A program made the position numbers and the translations under genes. This document shows, in pieces, positions 19,355-30,211 of a stretch of DNA of 64,000 bases; positions within the stretch are counted from its first letter, which is position 1; each line of letters starts with the position of its first letter. Below the pieces are notes generated by a model. That model was not told the origin of the DNA, made no database searches, and was given only the letters and a program-made list of their open reading frames with translations. The stretch spans positions 8,657,968 through 8,721,967 of the forward strand of contig NC_056051.1 in the NCBI RefSeq assembly GCF_004379255.2, in the 5' to 3' direction. The stretch is from Salvia splendens (Eukaryota > Streptophyta > Magnoliopsida > Lamiales > Lamiaceae).

Positions 19355-20490
19355 TAGGTGTGCACAAACCGAACCGGCCCGGCGGTTAACCGCCGGTTCG
19401 GGCCCGCCGGTTCATGAACCGGAACCGGAACCGGAACCGGCGGTTTGAACCATCCGGCGGGTTGCCGGTTCCAACGGGCCGGTTCAGGGTCAGTGCCTTC
19501 TTGAACCGTGAACCGGCGGTTCAAAACCTGCGGTTCGCCGGTTTGAACCGCCGGTTCAACCGAATTTAAAAAAAATATTATTTATAAAAATTGTTTTTAT
19601 ATTTAAAAACAATTTTAACAAATAAATGAATACTAGAAATTCATAATTGCCCATATATATTTGATGGGCTTACGAATTTATGAAACCATTCTTGGTTGTT
19701 TCTCTTTTATAGAGACATCCTAGAATGTTTTATGTTTCACTTTCGATGTGGGACAAAATCATTCTTGGTTGTTTCTCTTTTATAGAGACATCCTTGAATG
19801 TTTTATGTTTCACTTTCGATGTGGGACAAAATCATTCCTGGTTGTTTCTCTTTTATAAAGACAACCTTGAATGTTTTATGTTTCACTTTCAATGTGGGAC
19901 AAAATATGTTGAAGTATTTTCTTTTATAACTACATGTTTAGAGCATTCATTCATCTTTTTCCAATGTGGGATACACAACTTTCTTTTGTCTTCTACTTTC
20001 TTCATGTTTTGTGTGATGTATATAAACAAAATTATAATTCAAATATATTCTTGATTGATAAAAATAAAGAATTATTGAGAAATATGATTTGTACATATAA
20101 AATATTTATTTGTATAATAATTATTGTTAGGTTTATACAATTTGTATAAGAATTATTCTTTTAATGTGTATAATATTATTTATTAGTTAACATATACATA
20201 AATTTATAAACATAAGCAAATCATTAATGATAAATAACTAATGAATAATAGTTTATGTAATAATATTTGTTATTAATTTATAATAATAGATGATATAGTA
20301 TTAATATAGACGAAAAATGATGGACGATCTATCATATACTTATAAATAATGACTTTTATTCCACATTGAAAGAAAGAGTAACACATCCAAGAATGTGTAA
20401 CTATAAAAAAGAATAATCCAATACACTCTCCTCCAATTTAAATGCTCAAGTCCAATATTAAGTATTGATATTTTAAAAATCAAAAGGTTT
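19355..20490 (+). repeat. Left arm of the hAT foldback
   Basis: Nearly complementary to 20660-21820. It has a CCGGCGGTT-rich subterminal block, then a 73-base tandem repeat (starts at about 19687, 19760 and 19833, units containing cattcttggttgtttctc and cgatgtgggacaaaat), then AT-rich sequence. The open frame here (109 codons) mirrors one in the other arm because of the symmetry and is not a gene. Confidence 0.85.
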
Positions 20491-20659
20491 AAATTTAAGT
20501 AGTGTGTATTAATTTTTATAAATAAAATATATTCATTATAAGTTGTAATTTTTAGTCTTATTCAAATTTATTATCAATAAAATTGTAATTTTTCACCTTA
20601 TTGTTTGAAATTTGTTTAAGCACATTTTATACATAATAAAGACTAAAAAGACAAAAAAA

Positions 20660-21820
20660 AATACTCCATACTTAAAGTTGGATTTGATTTTTAAATGTCA
20701 ATACTTGGATGAGAGTATATTGGATTTGATTTAATTTGGAAGATAGTATATTGTATTATTCTCTTTTATAGTTACACATTCTTGGATGTGTTACTCTTTC
20801 TTTCAATGTGGAATAAAAGTCATTATTTGTAAGTTTATAATAGATCGTCCATCATTTTTCGTCTATATTAATACTCTATCTTCTATTATTATAACTTAAC
20901 AACAAATATTATTTCATAAACTATTATTCATTAGTTCTTTATCATTAATGATTTGCTTATGTTTATAAATTTATGTATATGTTAACTAATAAATAATATT
21001 ATACATTGAAAGAATAATTCTTATACAAATTGTATAAACCTAACAATAATTATTATACAAATAAATATTTTCTATGTACAAATCATATTTCTCAATAATT
21101 CTTTATTTTTATCAATCAAGAATATATTTGAATTATAAATTTGTTTATATACATCACACAAAACATGAAGAAAGTAGAAGACAAAAGAATGTTGTGTATC
21201 CCACATTGGAAAAAGATGAATGAATGCTCTAAACATGTAGTTATAAAAGAAAATACTTCAACATATTTTGTCACACATCGAAAGTGAAACATAAAACATT
21301 CAAGGTTGTCTCTATAAAAGAGAAACAACCAAGAATGATTTTGTCCCACATCGAAAGTGAAACATAAAACATTCAAGGATGTCTCTATAAAAGAGAAACA
21401 ACCAAGAATGATTTTGTCCCACATCGAAAGTGAAACATAAAACATTCTAGGATGTCTCTATAAAAGAGAAACAACCAAGAATGGTTTCATAAATTCGTAA
21501 GCCCATCAAAAATATATGGGCAATTATGAATTTCTAGTATTCATTTATTTGTAAAAATTGTTTTTAAATATAAAAATCAATTTTTATAAATAAATTTTTT
21601 TTTTTTTAAATTTCGGTTGAACCGCCGGTTCATGAACCGGAACCGGCGGTTCAGGCAAAAAGCCGGCGGTTTTGAACCGCCTCATGAACCGGCGGTTTTT
21701 TGAACCTGAACCGGAACCGCCGGGAGCTAGGCGGGCCGGTTCAGGTTCAAGCATTTCTTGAACCTTGAACCGCCGGTTCATGAACCGGAACCGGCGGTTC
21801 ATGACCCTTGTGCATGCCTA
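20660..21820 (-). repeat. Right arm of the hAT foldback
   Basis: Inverted copy of the left arm, with the 73-base units in reverse complement at about 21260-21490 and the GC-rich subterminal block at about 21610-21820. The left arm differs by a few base changes and small indels, so the arms have diverged only slightly. Confidence 0.85.
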
Positions 21821-21828
21821 TGTGAAAC

Positions 21829-22286
21829 CTTTAGGATTCAAATGGGTCCTTAAAAGGAAATTTAAGGCCGATGGAACAGTTGATAAATATAAGGCTCGAC
21901 TAGTAGTAAAGGGTTTTAAACAAAAGAAAGGACACGACTAATTCAATACCTATTCACCTGTAATAAGGATTACATCTATCCGAATGCTTCTCGCTATTGA
22001 TGTATTGCACAGTCTTGAGATTCATCCAATGGATCTAAAGACTGTGTTTCTAAATGGTGAATTAGAAGATGAAATCTATATGGAACAACCCGAAGGGTTT
22101 GTAGTACCTAGACAAGAGAAAAAGGTATGCAAGCTCGTAAAGTCCCTATATGGATTGAAACAAGCGCCGTTGCAATGGCACTTGAAGTTTGATAATGTGA
22201 TGTTATCAAATGGGTTTAAAATCAACGAATGCGACAAATGTGTCTACATTAAGAGCACTGATAACAGTCATGTTATAGTGTGTCTA
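21829..22286 (+). pseudogene. Copia reverse transcriptase N-terminal part (truncated)
   Basis: Reads GFKWVLKRKFKADGTVDKYKARLVVKGF, then a stop after GHD (about 21940). It continues FNTYSPVIRITSIRMLLAIDV, MDLKTVFLNGELEDEIYMEQPEGFV and LVKSLYGLKQAP, ending SHVIVCL. This is the copia RT finger and palm region. The expected YVDD motif would come next, but the reading frame is cut at 22286 by the chromovirus LTR. It continues the protein part at 19315 (VLVDLPEGVK) once the hAT element is removed. Confidence 0.87.
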
Positions 22287-25153
22287 TGTCACGGCCGCCC
22301 TTACTAAGGATAGTAAAGACGGGGAAATCGCGACTAGGGGAGGGACTAAGAAGCGGGCAAGAAAAGGGGGAACAATAAAAGACGACATTTAACACAAAGC
22401 TCGACTAAACTTCAAGAGAAAATATTTTAATGTATTGCATGGTTAAGCAGCGGATTAATATCTCAAGGTACTTATTATCATAAAACAGTATGGAGTAAAA
22501 TGAAAGACTTTTAGAAAAACAAATTCAAACAAGGCAGCGGAAATAAATTATCTAAAGAGAGTCATAGGATGACGCCCATGTATGCAGACACGACGCATCC
22601 ATAAATTCTTAAAGCCTGACTCAACATCCGCCGCAACATCACTGCTCAACCTGCACATAGGGAAAACACATGCAGGGCTGAGTACTTAATATACTCAGTG
22701 GGCTCATGCCGAAAATATTTTATAAAAGTTATGTCATCCATACCATAGTGAACTTGAGTTTCACATTTAGAAAAGAAATATCATCGAGTATCACCAAAAC
22801 AGTTTCATAGCCTGGCCAGACAAACAATCTCCCCACTTTTTCAACAATCAAACATTCACATCCTTATACCATAGTACGACGAAAGTGTGGCCACACTATT
22901 CACCCACGAGACCGGCCGACTAGCAAGGATGGCTCACGATCCCACCTGTGTACACAGCCTGATAGGGTTTGCGGCCCTACTCAGACCCAAATTCGTTTAA
23001 CATAACCCTATAGCCTAACGGAGCAAGCTCAACGAACTAGGCATCAGGCAACAATCTCAACATCAAAACAATTGTGGCATGACATAACACTTTGAACCAC
23101 CCTTATAACACCATAATCATACTTTTGAAAGCATAAAAGAGTTTAGTAAAAGAAAGCCCACCTCGTTTGCTTATACAACACAATTTACAATTGTAATGCA
23201 ACCCTTGCTCTTTGTACCCACGTACGCACAATAACCCTTGTCAACACAATAACACGATCAGTTTTTCCATCAACACATTTATCATGCATGCCCTATCGTT
23301 CCTTTCATCGTTTTCTTATATTGCCCATCCCAAACGTTCACCAACATAAACGAAACGAACACTCTAGCATACATCAACGAGCAACACATAACCACATCAT
23401 AGGATACGTTCCTTAATCACACATGTATCATGTAATTCGTCCAAAATTTGTCAACAAAGACTATTTCAACAAAACCAGAATCTGGCAAAACAGCGCAGTC
23501 TTTTTGTAAAAATTATTAAAATTCCATCTGATCTCATATGAAGCTAACATTTGGTCACCACACTGTAGACAAATAAAGGTTTATCCAGTTAAAATTTCAC
23601 ACCAAAATCATATCTTTTGATCAGTCAAAACAAAAACGAAACTCACTGGACGAGACACAAATTCTGGCAGGACTGCGCAGTTCACTTGAAAAATTCGTTA
23701 AAATTTCATCCGTCATCAAATAAAGCTGAAATTTTGATACAACATAGAAGACATCTAAAACTTTATACAGTTAAAAATTCACATTAAAATAAGATCGTTT
23801 GACTGGTCAAAAACTCGTCGGAACCTACTGTCCGAACACAACAGATTTCATGTTCAACATTCACAAACCCTAGTTTGTATATCATACATTCACACATACA
23901 TATTCATGCTTCCAACACATATTCATGTTTCAAAAACGAGATTACAACCATGCTTTCCTTTTCACACATAACATTCACAAACGATTCATCCACACACTTA
24001 CACACTCGTACATACGCGCACACATACACATATATTCTTGTGCAACCATCCTTCCCAACCAATTAATTCTTAGATTTACGATTCTCCACTCATTATATGC
24101 ATGGGGGGTTCAAGAATCATGGATTCAATGATAAGAAGGGGAAATGTGGATAAAAAATTATACCGTTCTCTTGAAAACAATAGGTAGGAATGGCAATTGA
24201 TAGATTTCTTCGATGAATCCTTGAGTTTCTAACTCCAAAGCGAAGCAAGAACGAAGAAATTGTGAAGGAGTGATTGAGAGGGGGAGAGGCGTGTTGGAGG
24301 AGAGGGAGAGGGAGGGTGGCGTTGAAAATGGGGGCTAGGGTTAGGGTCTTCTCTTTTTATAGTCTAGGTTAAATCCCACACTTAATAATACAATTAAAAC
24401 TATGAGAGAATAAAATAGAGGTCAATGAATAAATCCCACAATTAAACAAAATAGGCGTGTAGTGTGGAGGAGGGATTTTCGAAAATTTGGTTATTTAATT
24501 AGCATAGAAATTGATTTGGCATTTACTTGGAGAGAAATATACTCACAAGATAGGCAAAAAGATATTGAGTATCCCACAAATGCGGTAACAAGACAATTTA
24601 AAAATCTCCAAGTAGGAAGGGAGGGAGGGGACGTGTACTATGGGGAGTACTTAAGAAAAATATTTAAATCCTCAAATTAAATAGGAATAGGATTTAAATT
24701 TGGTAATTTATTTTGTAGGAAAAGACTCCCATAAAATAGGTAACAAACAAATTAATCCCCCAAAGAAAATTATAGGTGTAAGGGGCGAAAATTTTGAGGT
24801 CTTAAAGAAGGAAAGAGTCAAATCCTAATTAAAATAGGATATGGAGAGATTTAATTGGATTTTAATTCAAGGAAGGAAATAAGTAAAGTACCAATTAAAT
24901 CTACAAAAATAATTTATTCTCCTAATTCATAGGAGCTTTTGAAAATGCCAAGAGATGGGCAAGGGGTTGAAAATTATGTACAATAATATTGGGACAATTT
25001 GGTTTGGATTTAATTTGGATAAATATCCCAAGACAATTAATTAAATCCAAGAGAGAAAATACTATTTTCAATAAATAGGAGGGCCGAAAAATTCCAATAA
25101 AATGGCTAGAACAAAAATGCATGATCTCATTTAATTAAATTCACACATTGGAA
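22287..25153 (-). repeat. Chromovirus LTR on the minus strand (lacks its 5' ~170 bp)
   Basis: Begins (plus strand) TGTCACGGCCGCCCTTACTAAGG, the reverse complement of the LTR end at 56550-56572. It carries the palindrome GTGTGGCCACAC at 22885-22896, the 185-base modules (about 23460-23860) and CTGTGTACACAG at 22946-22957. The LTR start (gggatgttaca on this strand) is missing, because at 25153 it is joined head-to-head with the plus-strand LTR. It interrupts the copia RT. Confidence 0.85.
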
Positions 25154-25187
25154 AATAAATCACATTATCTTCCAATGTGTGAATTTA
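25136..25187. repeat. Palindrome centre of the head-to-head LTR fusion
   Basis: The arm 'aaattcacacattggaa' ending at 25153 and the arm 'ttccaatgtgtgaattt' starting at 25170 are exact complements around a 16-base spacer. From here the two LTR copies run outward with gradually increasing differences. Confidence 0.9.
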
Positions 25188-26918
25188 ATTAAATGGGATC
25201 ATGCATAATTATTCTAGCCATTTTATTGGAAATTTCGGCCCTTGTATTTATTGGAAATAATATTATCTTTCTTGGATATAATTAATTATTTTAGGATATT
25301 TATCCAAATTAATTCTAAACCAAATTGTCCCTATGTTATTCTACATGATTTTCGACCCCTTGTCCATCCCTTGAAATTTTTGAAATTCTCCTATTAATTA
25401 GGAGAAGGAATTATTTTGTAGATTTAATTGGAACTTTGTTTATTTCATTCCTTGAATTAAAATCCAATTAAATCTTATCATATCTTGACAAATCTTTCCT
25501 TATCCTATTTAAATTAGGATTTAAATTATTTCCTTGTGGAAATAATTCAATTTTCGGTCCACCCCATTGTTCTAAAGAGGTTAATATTTTGTTCCTATTT
25601 TGTGGGATTCTTTCTCCCCAAATAAATTCTATTTGAACCATAACTCCATTGAATTAGTCAAAAAAATCCCACAACCTTTTTCTTTTTCAAAAATACACGC
25701 CTACTTTCCCTATTTTTTTTCTCTCCACAATTTTTAATTGTTTTATTTAAGTGGGGGAAATAAATCTTTGAATATAAATAGAAAAAAAAACCTATCCCTA
25801 ATCCCTCCCACAATTCACACACCTCCCTTACTCTCTCCCTCTCCTCCCACACGTCTCCCTCTCAATCAATCCTTCACAAATTCTTTGTTCTTGCTTCGTT
25901 TTGGAGTTGGAAACTCAAGATCCATTGAAGAATCAAATCACTCGTCGTTTCTACCGATTGTTTTTCAAGAGAAAGGTATACTTTGATCCATCCTTCTCAT
26001 TCTTACCATGGAATCCATGATTCTTGAACCCCTCATGCATATAGTGAGTGGAGAATCGTAAATCTAATAATTAATTGGTTGGGAAGGATGGTTGCACAAG
26101 AATATATGTGTGTGCGCGCGTATGTATGAGTGTGTGTAAGTGTGTGGATGAATCGTTTGTGAATGTTATGTGTGAAAAGGAAAACATGGTTGTAATCTCG
26201 TTTTTGAAGCATGAATATGTGTTGGAACAATGAATATGTATGTGTGAATGTATGATAGACAAACTAGGGTTTGTGTATGTTGAGCATGAAAGCTGTTGTG
26301 TTCGGACAGTAGGTCCCGACGAGTTTTTCCCAGTCAAACGATCTTATTTTAATGTGAATTTTTAACTGGATGAATTGTTAGATGTCTTCTGTGTTGTGTC
26401 CAAATTTCAGCTTCATTTGATGACAGATGAAGTTTTAACGAATTTTTCAAGTAAACTGCACAGTCCTGCCAGAATTTGTGTCTCGTCTAGAGAGTTTCAT
26501 TTTTGTTTTGACCGATCAAAAGATAAGATTTTGCTGTGAAATTTTGCTGGATAAACCTTTATGTGTCTACTGTGTGGTGACCAAAGTTTAGCTTCATATG
26601 AGATCAGATGGAAGTTTAATGTGTTTTACAAAAAGACTGCTCTGTTCTGCCAGATTCTGGTATTGTTGAAATAGTCTTTGTTGACAAGTTTTGGACGAAT
26701 TACATGATACATGTGTGATTAAGGAACGTATCCTATGATGTGGTTATGTGTTTCTCGTTGATGTATGCTAGAGTGTTCATTTCATTTATGTTGGTGAACG
26801 TTTGGGATGGGCAATATAAGTAAACGATGAAAGGAACAATAGGGCATGAATGATAAATGTGTTGATGGAAAAAATGATCGTGTTATGGTGTTGACAAGGG
26901 TTGTTGTGCGTACGTGGG
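25170..26918 (+). repeat. Chromovirus LTR on the plus strand, left part
   Basis: Homologous to 22287-25153 in the opposite orientation and lacking the same first ~170 bases. TATAAATA at 25773, the conserved AAG|GTATA site near 25976, and 185-base modules at about 26296-26655. It is cut at 26918 by Athila-2 (target duplication GTGGG 26914-26918) and continues at 55643. Confidence 0.85.
25773..25780 (+). promoter_or_regulatory. TATA box of the plus-strand chromovirus LTR
   Basis: TATAAATA in the same relative place as 8091 in the gag-only element, followed by C/T-rich sequence. Confidence 0.55.
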
Positions 26919-28472
26919 TCAAAGAGCAGGTTTGTGTCAGGTGTCGTGTCGAGCACAGGATGTATCCTACTGATCTGGATGGAACCCCAGCTATGCCTGA
27001 ACCTGATATCAATAATTCCTCAACCCAGTTCTACTGACTAGTATAGTGGACGTAAGGGTCGAATCCCACAGAGATGAATGCGCTTTGGGAATTGTGGTGA
27101 AATTCTGGAAAGGTTTGGTTAGCTACCACGCTTTGGGTGGAGACTTTATCTAGGCTGGAATTTAAGATGTTACTCTACTGACTAGGAGGCGGGGAGAAAG
27201 ATGATTGACATGTAGCTGTGTATGTGGAAAGTGGGGAGCATAGGTTTCAGGAAATGTATGGAAAGTACGAAATATCAGAGGAAAGGTAGTTAGGTGACTA
27301 GGCCTACAGATCTGAAAAGTGACAGCTGAAAAGTAAAGGACAACGAAATATCAGAGGAAAAGAGGTAGTTAGGTGACTAGGCCTACAGATCTGAAAAGTG
27401 ACAGCTGAAAAGTAAAGGACAAAAGTAAAAAGTGGTTAAAAAGCAAAAGTTGGATGGAGATGTTGTCTTCTTCAACATGAATCAAATCAGATCAGCGAAT
27501 CCAGAATTATCACCATAGAAACACAGAACACAGATCAACAACTTCATGAACACAGATCTACAATTAAAACCTCAAATCAAAAGATCAAATACCGAAACTG
27601 CAACTAAACTTACTGGGCGACATGCAAGGTGGCAGAAACTACGTAAACTAGGCTTTCACATTTAACCATTTCAGATCTAAAATCTACCAGCAAACTGAAC
27701 TCAAGTACTCAGATCTATCAATTCGGAAATGGAAACATGCTCGCATCAACTAGAAATTACCGTAACTACTGGAATTAAGCTATCTAAGCAGAAAAGAACA
27801 AGATCAAACAAGAACCAAAGCACAAAAAAAACTTCATATCAAAGAAACGTTTGGATCACAACTAAGACTGCAAAGTAAGCAAATATTGAAAGTGCAACAA
27901 ATCAAACGTAAGAAAACAAAGTGCGATTAACTAAGAAAGCAAATAAAGATTGTTTGCCAATCCGGGCGATGAAACTGTTAACACTACGAAACACGCTGAC
28001 TGGAACGAAGAGATGTGGAACTCCGGCGAACTGATGAGCTTCAGGTGACCATGGTTGTCGGCGAGGAACGAGAATATGAAGGATAATGCTGAAGGATTGA
28101 TCTACCGAAGAGAGATTGCTAACTAAGTGTAGGAGTGGATGAACTGATTCCTCATTTTTCTCTCTCCAAGTGGCTTCATTTTATAGGGAGGCCTCCCTTA
28201 ATTTTTAGGGTAGACTTCAAACATGAAATGACTCTTTTGCCCCCTTGCTTGCAGCTGATCTTCCCAGCTATCCTTCTTCTCCATCTCGAGCCTTTTTGGC
28301 ATGCATACTGGTCAGGATAGCAACATCCCGACGCCCTTCTCACCTGAATTCTCCTAACATTCCCATACTGGCTAGAACACTTCCCTGCACACTTTAGCAA
28401 CTGTTTTGCAGATATATTTCAATTATGCACATTATACTGACCAGTAACCAAGGCCTATAATAAGACTTATCA
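26919..28472 (-). repeat. 3' LTR of Athila-2 (1554 bp)
   Basis: The plus strand ends cttatca at 28472, the complement of the family LTR start TGATAAG. The other end has lost the TG (reads tcaaagag where the 5' LTR has tgagagag). A 75-base segment starting 'acgaaatatcagagg' is tandemly duplicated (27268 and 27343). The 5' LTR has this segment only once. Confidence 0.88.
28180..28185 (-). promoter_or_regulatory. TATA box in the 3' LTR of Athila-2
   Basis: On the minus strand this reads CTATAAAATGAAG, the counterpart of the one at 55344-55350. Confidence 0.5.
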
Positions 28473-28486
28473 AACTGCTCACACTT
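28473..28486 (-). other. Polypurine tract of Athila-2
   Basis: The minus strand reads aagtgtgagcagtt directly before the 3' LTR. It is identical to the tract of Athila-1 at 6489-6502. An upstream 'cacttgaggataagcatgt' block is also shared. Confidence 0.82.
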
Positions 28487-29953
28487 ACCACATGCTTATC
28501 CTCAAGTGTGAAGAACAACAAAACAAGTAAGTCGAATTCTAGTTTGGTTACTCCCCTGACCGACTCTATCCTAACCTTCACCCTAAACTATGGCGCAAAG
28601 AAAAACACATAAGCATGGACACATACACATAAACAGAACTAAAGACACTTAAACACATTAACACAACTCAATTGGGCTATATTTTCAATCATCTCTCCCC
28701 TTGGGATCAGGTGCAATCCGGCCTTAGACAGCCTTGAATTTCTGCCGCCCCCCCTTTTCTTCCCAGTCAGTACATCCGCTTGTCAAGATCACCCACACTC
28801 TCGGCTTAACACTGGATTCTCTCAGTTGCTCACTAATCACTGGGGATGTTAGGACTGTATTCTCTCATAGCGCTGAACCACAGATGCTTCAGACTTAGAT
28901 CTCACGTGCTGCTACTGAAGGTCTTTTAGGCTTGCAACGGGGCTATTGGGTTATAGTGTTTGGGGTGGTTGTTCCAAAGGCTCTAAGGTTCAAAAACCAT
29001 TATTTTATTCTGATGCAGGGAACTGTGTGAGCTCAGGTTTTCGGCTGCCACTTCTGCTTGGCTGGACTTTTTCCGAAGTTGCTTCCCAACTGGTCAGTAG
29101 CGTCTTGTGGCTTCGCCACCCTTATTCCTTCTCATTCTTTTTGTGGTCAAGTATTTTCGACCATTTCTTCGCATTTTCTCATTTTCTTCTGTGGTTTCGC
29201 CACCCTTATTCCTTCTTATCTTTTTGGGGCCTGGAATCTCTTACTGGTCATTTTCTCCTTGCCTCTCTATTTCTTCCAGTTGTTTTCTTCTTGTATATCC
29301 TGCTAGCCAGTTGTCTTCTTGCCTTATGCCTCGCACACACACAATTCCAGGGGCTAGAGGTTATATCTGGGTATATATGGCTAGAAAGTGAGGTTCTAAG
29401 GGTTGGAAATTATTATTATTATTATTTTATTTTAATTTTTTTTTGAAGGGGGGGTTCCTATTGCCTTCAGTGTTGCTACACGCGGTCACTTTACCCTAGG
29501 CACCTTGTGGTAGCCACTCTTTTCTTTTCTGAACTAATGGAAAGTGGTTCCACTTTAGGCTTTTAACTCACATTTTAAGAGGACTTTTGTGTTTGGTCTC
29601 TAAGTGTGGGCTTTTCTCTCATACTCGCATCATCTATACTAACTAGGATATACTAAGGGGGGGTGGTTTCCATTTTCCAGCATGTCCTATCTCCCTCAAT
29701 TCCCCTCACCGTCAGTTCGAGACAGTTGAGTTTTAAGCCCAATCAAATAAAAAACTAGACCTAGACACTACACAAACACTTAAACACAGATAACACATAT
29801 GTACACATGTCATACTGGCCAGTGCATTTCCCCCTCCCACTTCACACGTGTCTGCCCTCAGAAGAGGCTGTGAAGTGGAAAAAAGGTAATGGCCAGTATG
29901 GCTGACACACAGACATACCAAAACACAACAAGACATACTTATACTAAAAACTT

Positions 29954-29988
29954 GTCACACTTAGACTATATAATAGGCTAAGTGGGAG
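29954..29988 (-). repeat. Athila-2 hairpin 1
   Basis: Arms tcacacttag (29955-29964) and ctaagtgggag (29978-29988), with one mismatch, around a gactatataatag loop. In element sense the 3' arm reads ctaagtgtgacaagtt, polypurine-tract-like. Confidence 0.75.
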
Positions 29989-30043
29989 AGTTTAAAATCT
30001 AAACAGAAACCATCAAACCTAAACATACATATACAACAAACTC

Positions 30044-30078
30044 CTCACACTTAGATTATATAATAGGCTAAGTATGAG
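30044..30078 (-). repeat. Athila-2 hairpin 2
   Basis: Arms ctcacacttag (30044-30054) and ctaagtatgag (30068-30078), one mismatch. In element sense the 3' arm reads ctaagtgtgaggagttt, differing from the polypurine tract core at one base. Confidence 0.78.
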
Positions 30079-30147
30079 TTGACATGCATTCGAAAAAGAA
30101 AACAGAAAACACAAACACATGCGCCAAAAATAGCAAACCCTTTACTT

Positions 30148-30182
30148 CTCACACTTAGACTATTGTATAGGCTAAGTGTTAT
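30148..30182 (-). repeat. Athila-2 hairpin 3
   Basis: Arms ctcacacttag (30148-30158) and ctaagtgttatg (30172-30183). The outer pairs are weakened by mutation. In element sense the 3' arm reads ctaagtgtgagaagtaaagg. Confidence 0.72.
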
Positions 30183-30211
30183 GAAAGGGGTTTGCTCACA
30201 TACTACACAGA

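Larger units (their letters stand above)
19355..21820. mobile_element. Foldback-type non-autonomous hAT transposon (2466 bp)
   Basis: The ends are taggtgtgcacaa and its inverted partner ttgtgcatgccta. An exact 8-bp target duplication TGTGAAAC flanks it (19347-19354 and 21821-21828), which is the hAT signature. Removing it restores the copia reading frame. Both ends (19355-19565 and about 21610-21820) are packed with CCGGCGGTT/AACCGCCGG units. Most of the element is one large inverted repeat: roughly 19355-20490 pairs with 20660-21820 around an AT-rich loop. It encodes no transposase. Confidence 0.92.
17481..22286 (+). mobile_element. Decayed Ty1/copia retrotransposon, interrupted by a hAT element
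   Basis: Gag, GAG-pre-integrase, integrase and reverse transcriptase pieces occur in copia order (integrase before RT). No LTR is visible. The left end is fused to 18S rRNA and the right end is cut by a chromovirus LTR at 22287, within the RT just before the YVDD-type motif. A hAT element interrupts it at 19355-21820. It is the oldest recognisable layer in this part. Confidence 0.85.
28487..30211 (-). other. Non-coding 3' region of Athila-2
   Basis: No supported gene. Contents: an 84-base direct repeat starting 'gtggcttcgccacccttatt' (29107) and 'gtggtttcgccacccttatt' (29191), an ATT run near 29405, three stem-loops (29954-30182) and many ACTGGTCAGT-type motifs (28768, 29089, 29243, 29812, 29890). 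Confidence 0.7.

Noticed and set aside
19687..19900. CRISPR-like tandem repeats
   Set aside because: Plain 73-base tandem units without unique spacers, inside a plant transposon.
19725..20054. 109-codon frame mirrored at 21116-21445 (-)
   Set aside because: Produced by the 73-base tandem repeat in the two arms of the hAT foldback. It has a repetitive product with no family resemblance.
28946..29446. 166-codon frame with hydrophobic, membrane-like product
   Set aside because: It lies antisense to Athila-2 in its 3' non-coding region. It is made of T-rich 84-base repeats and has no homologue that I recognise.
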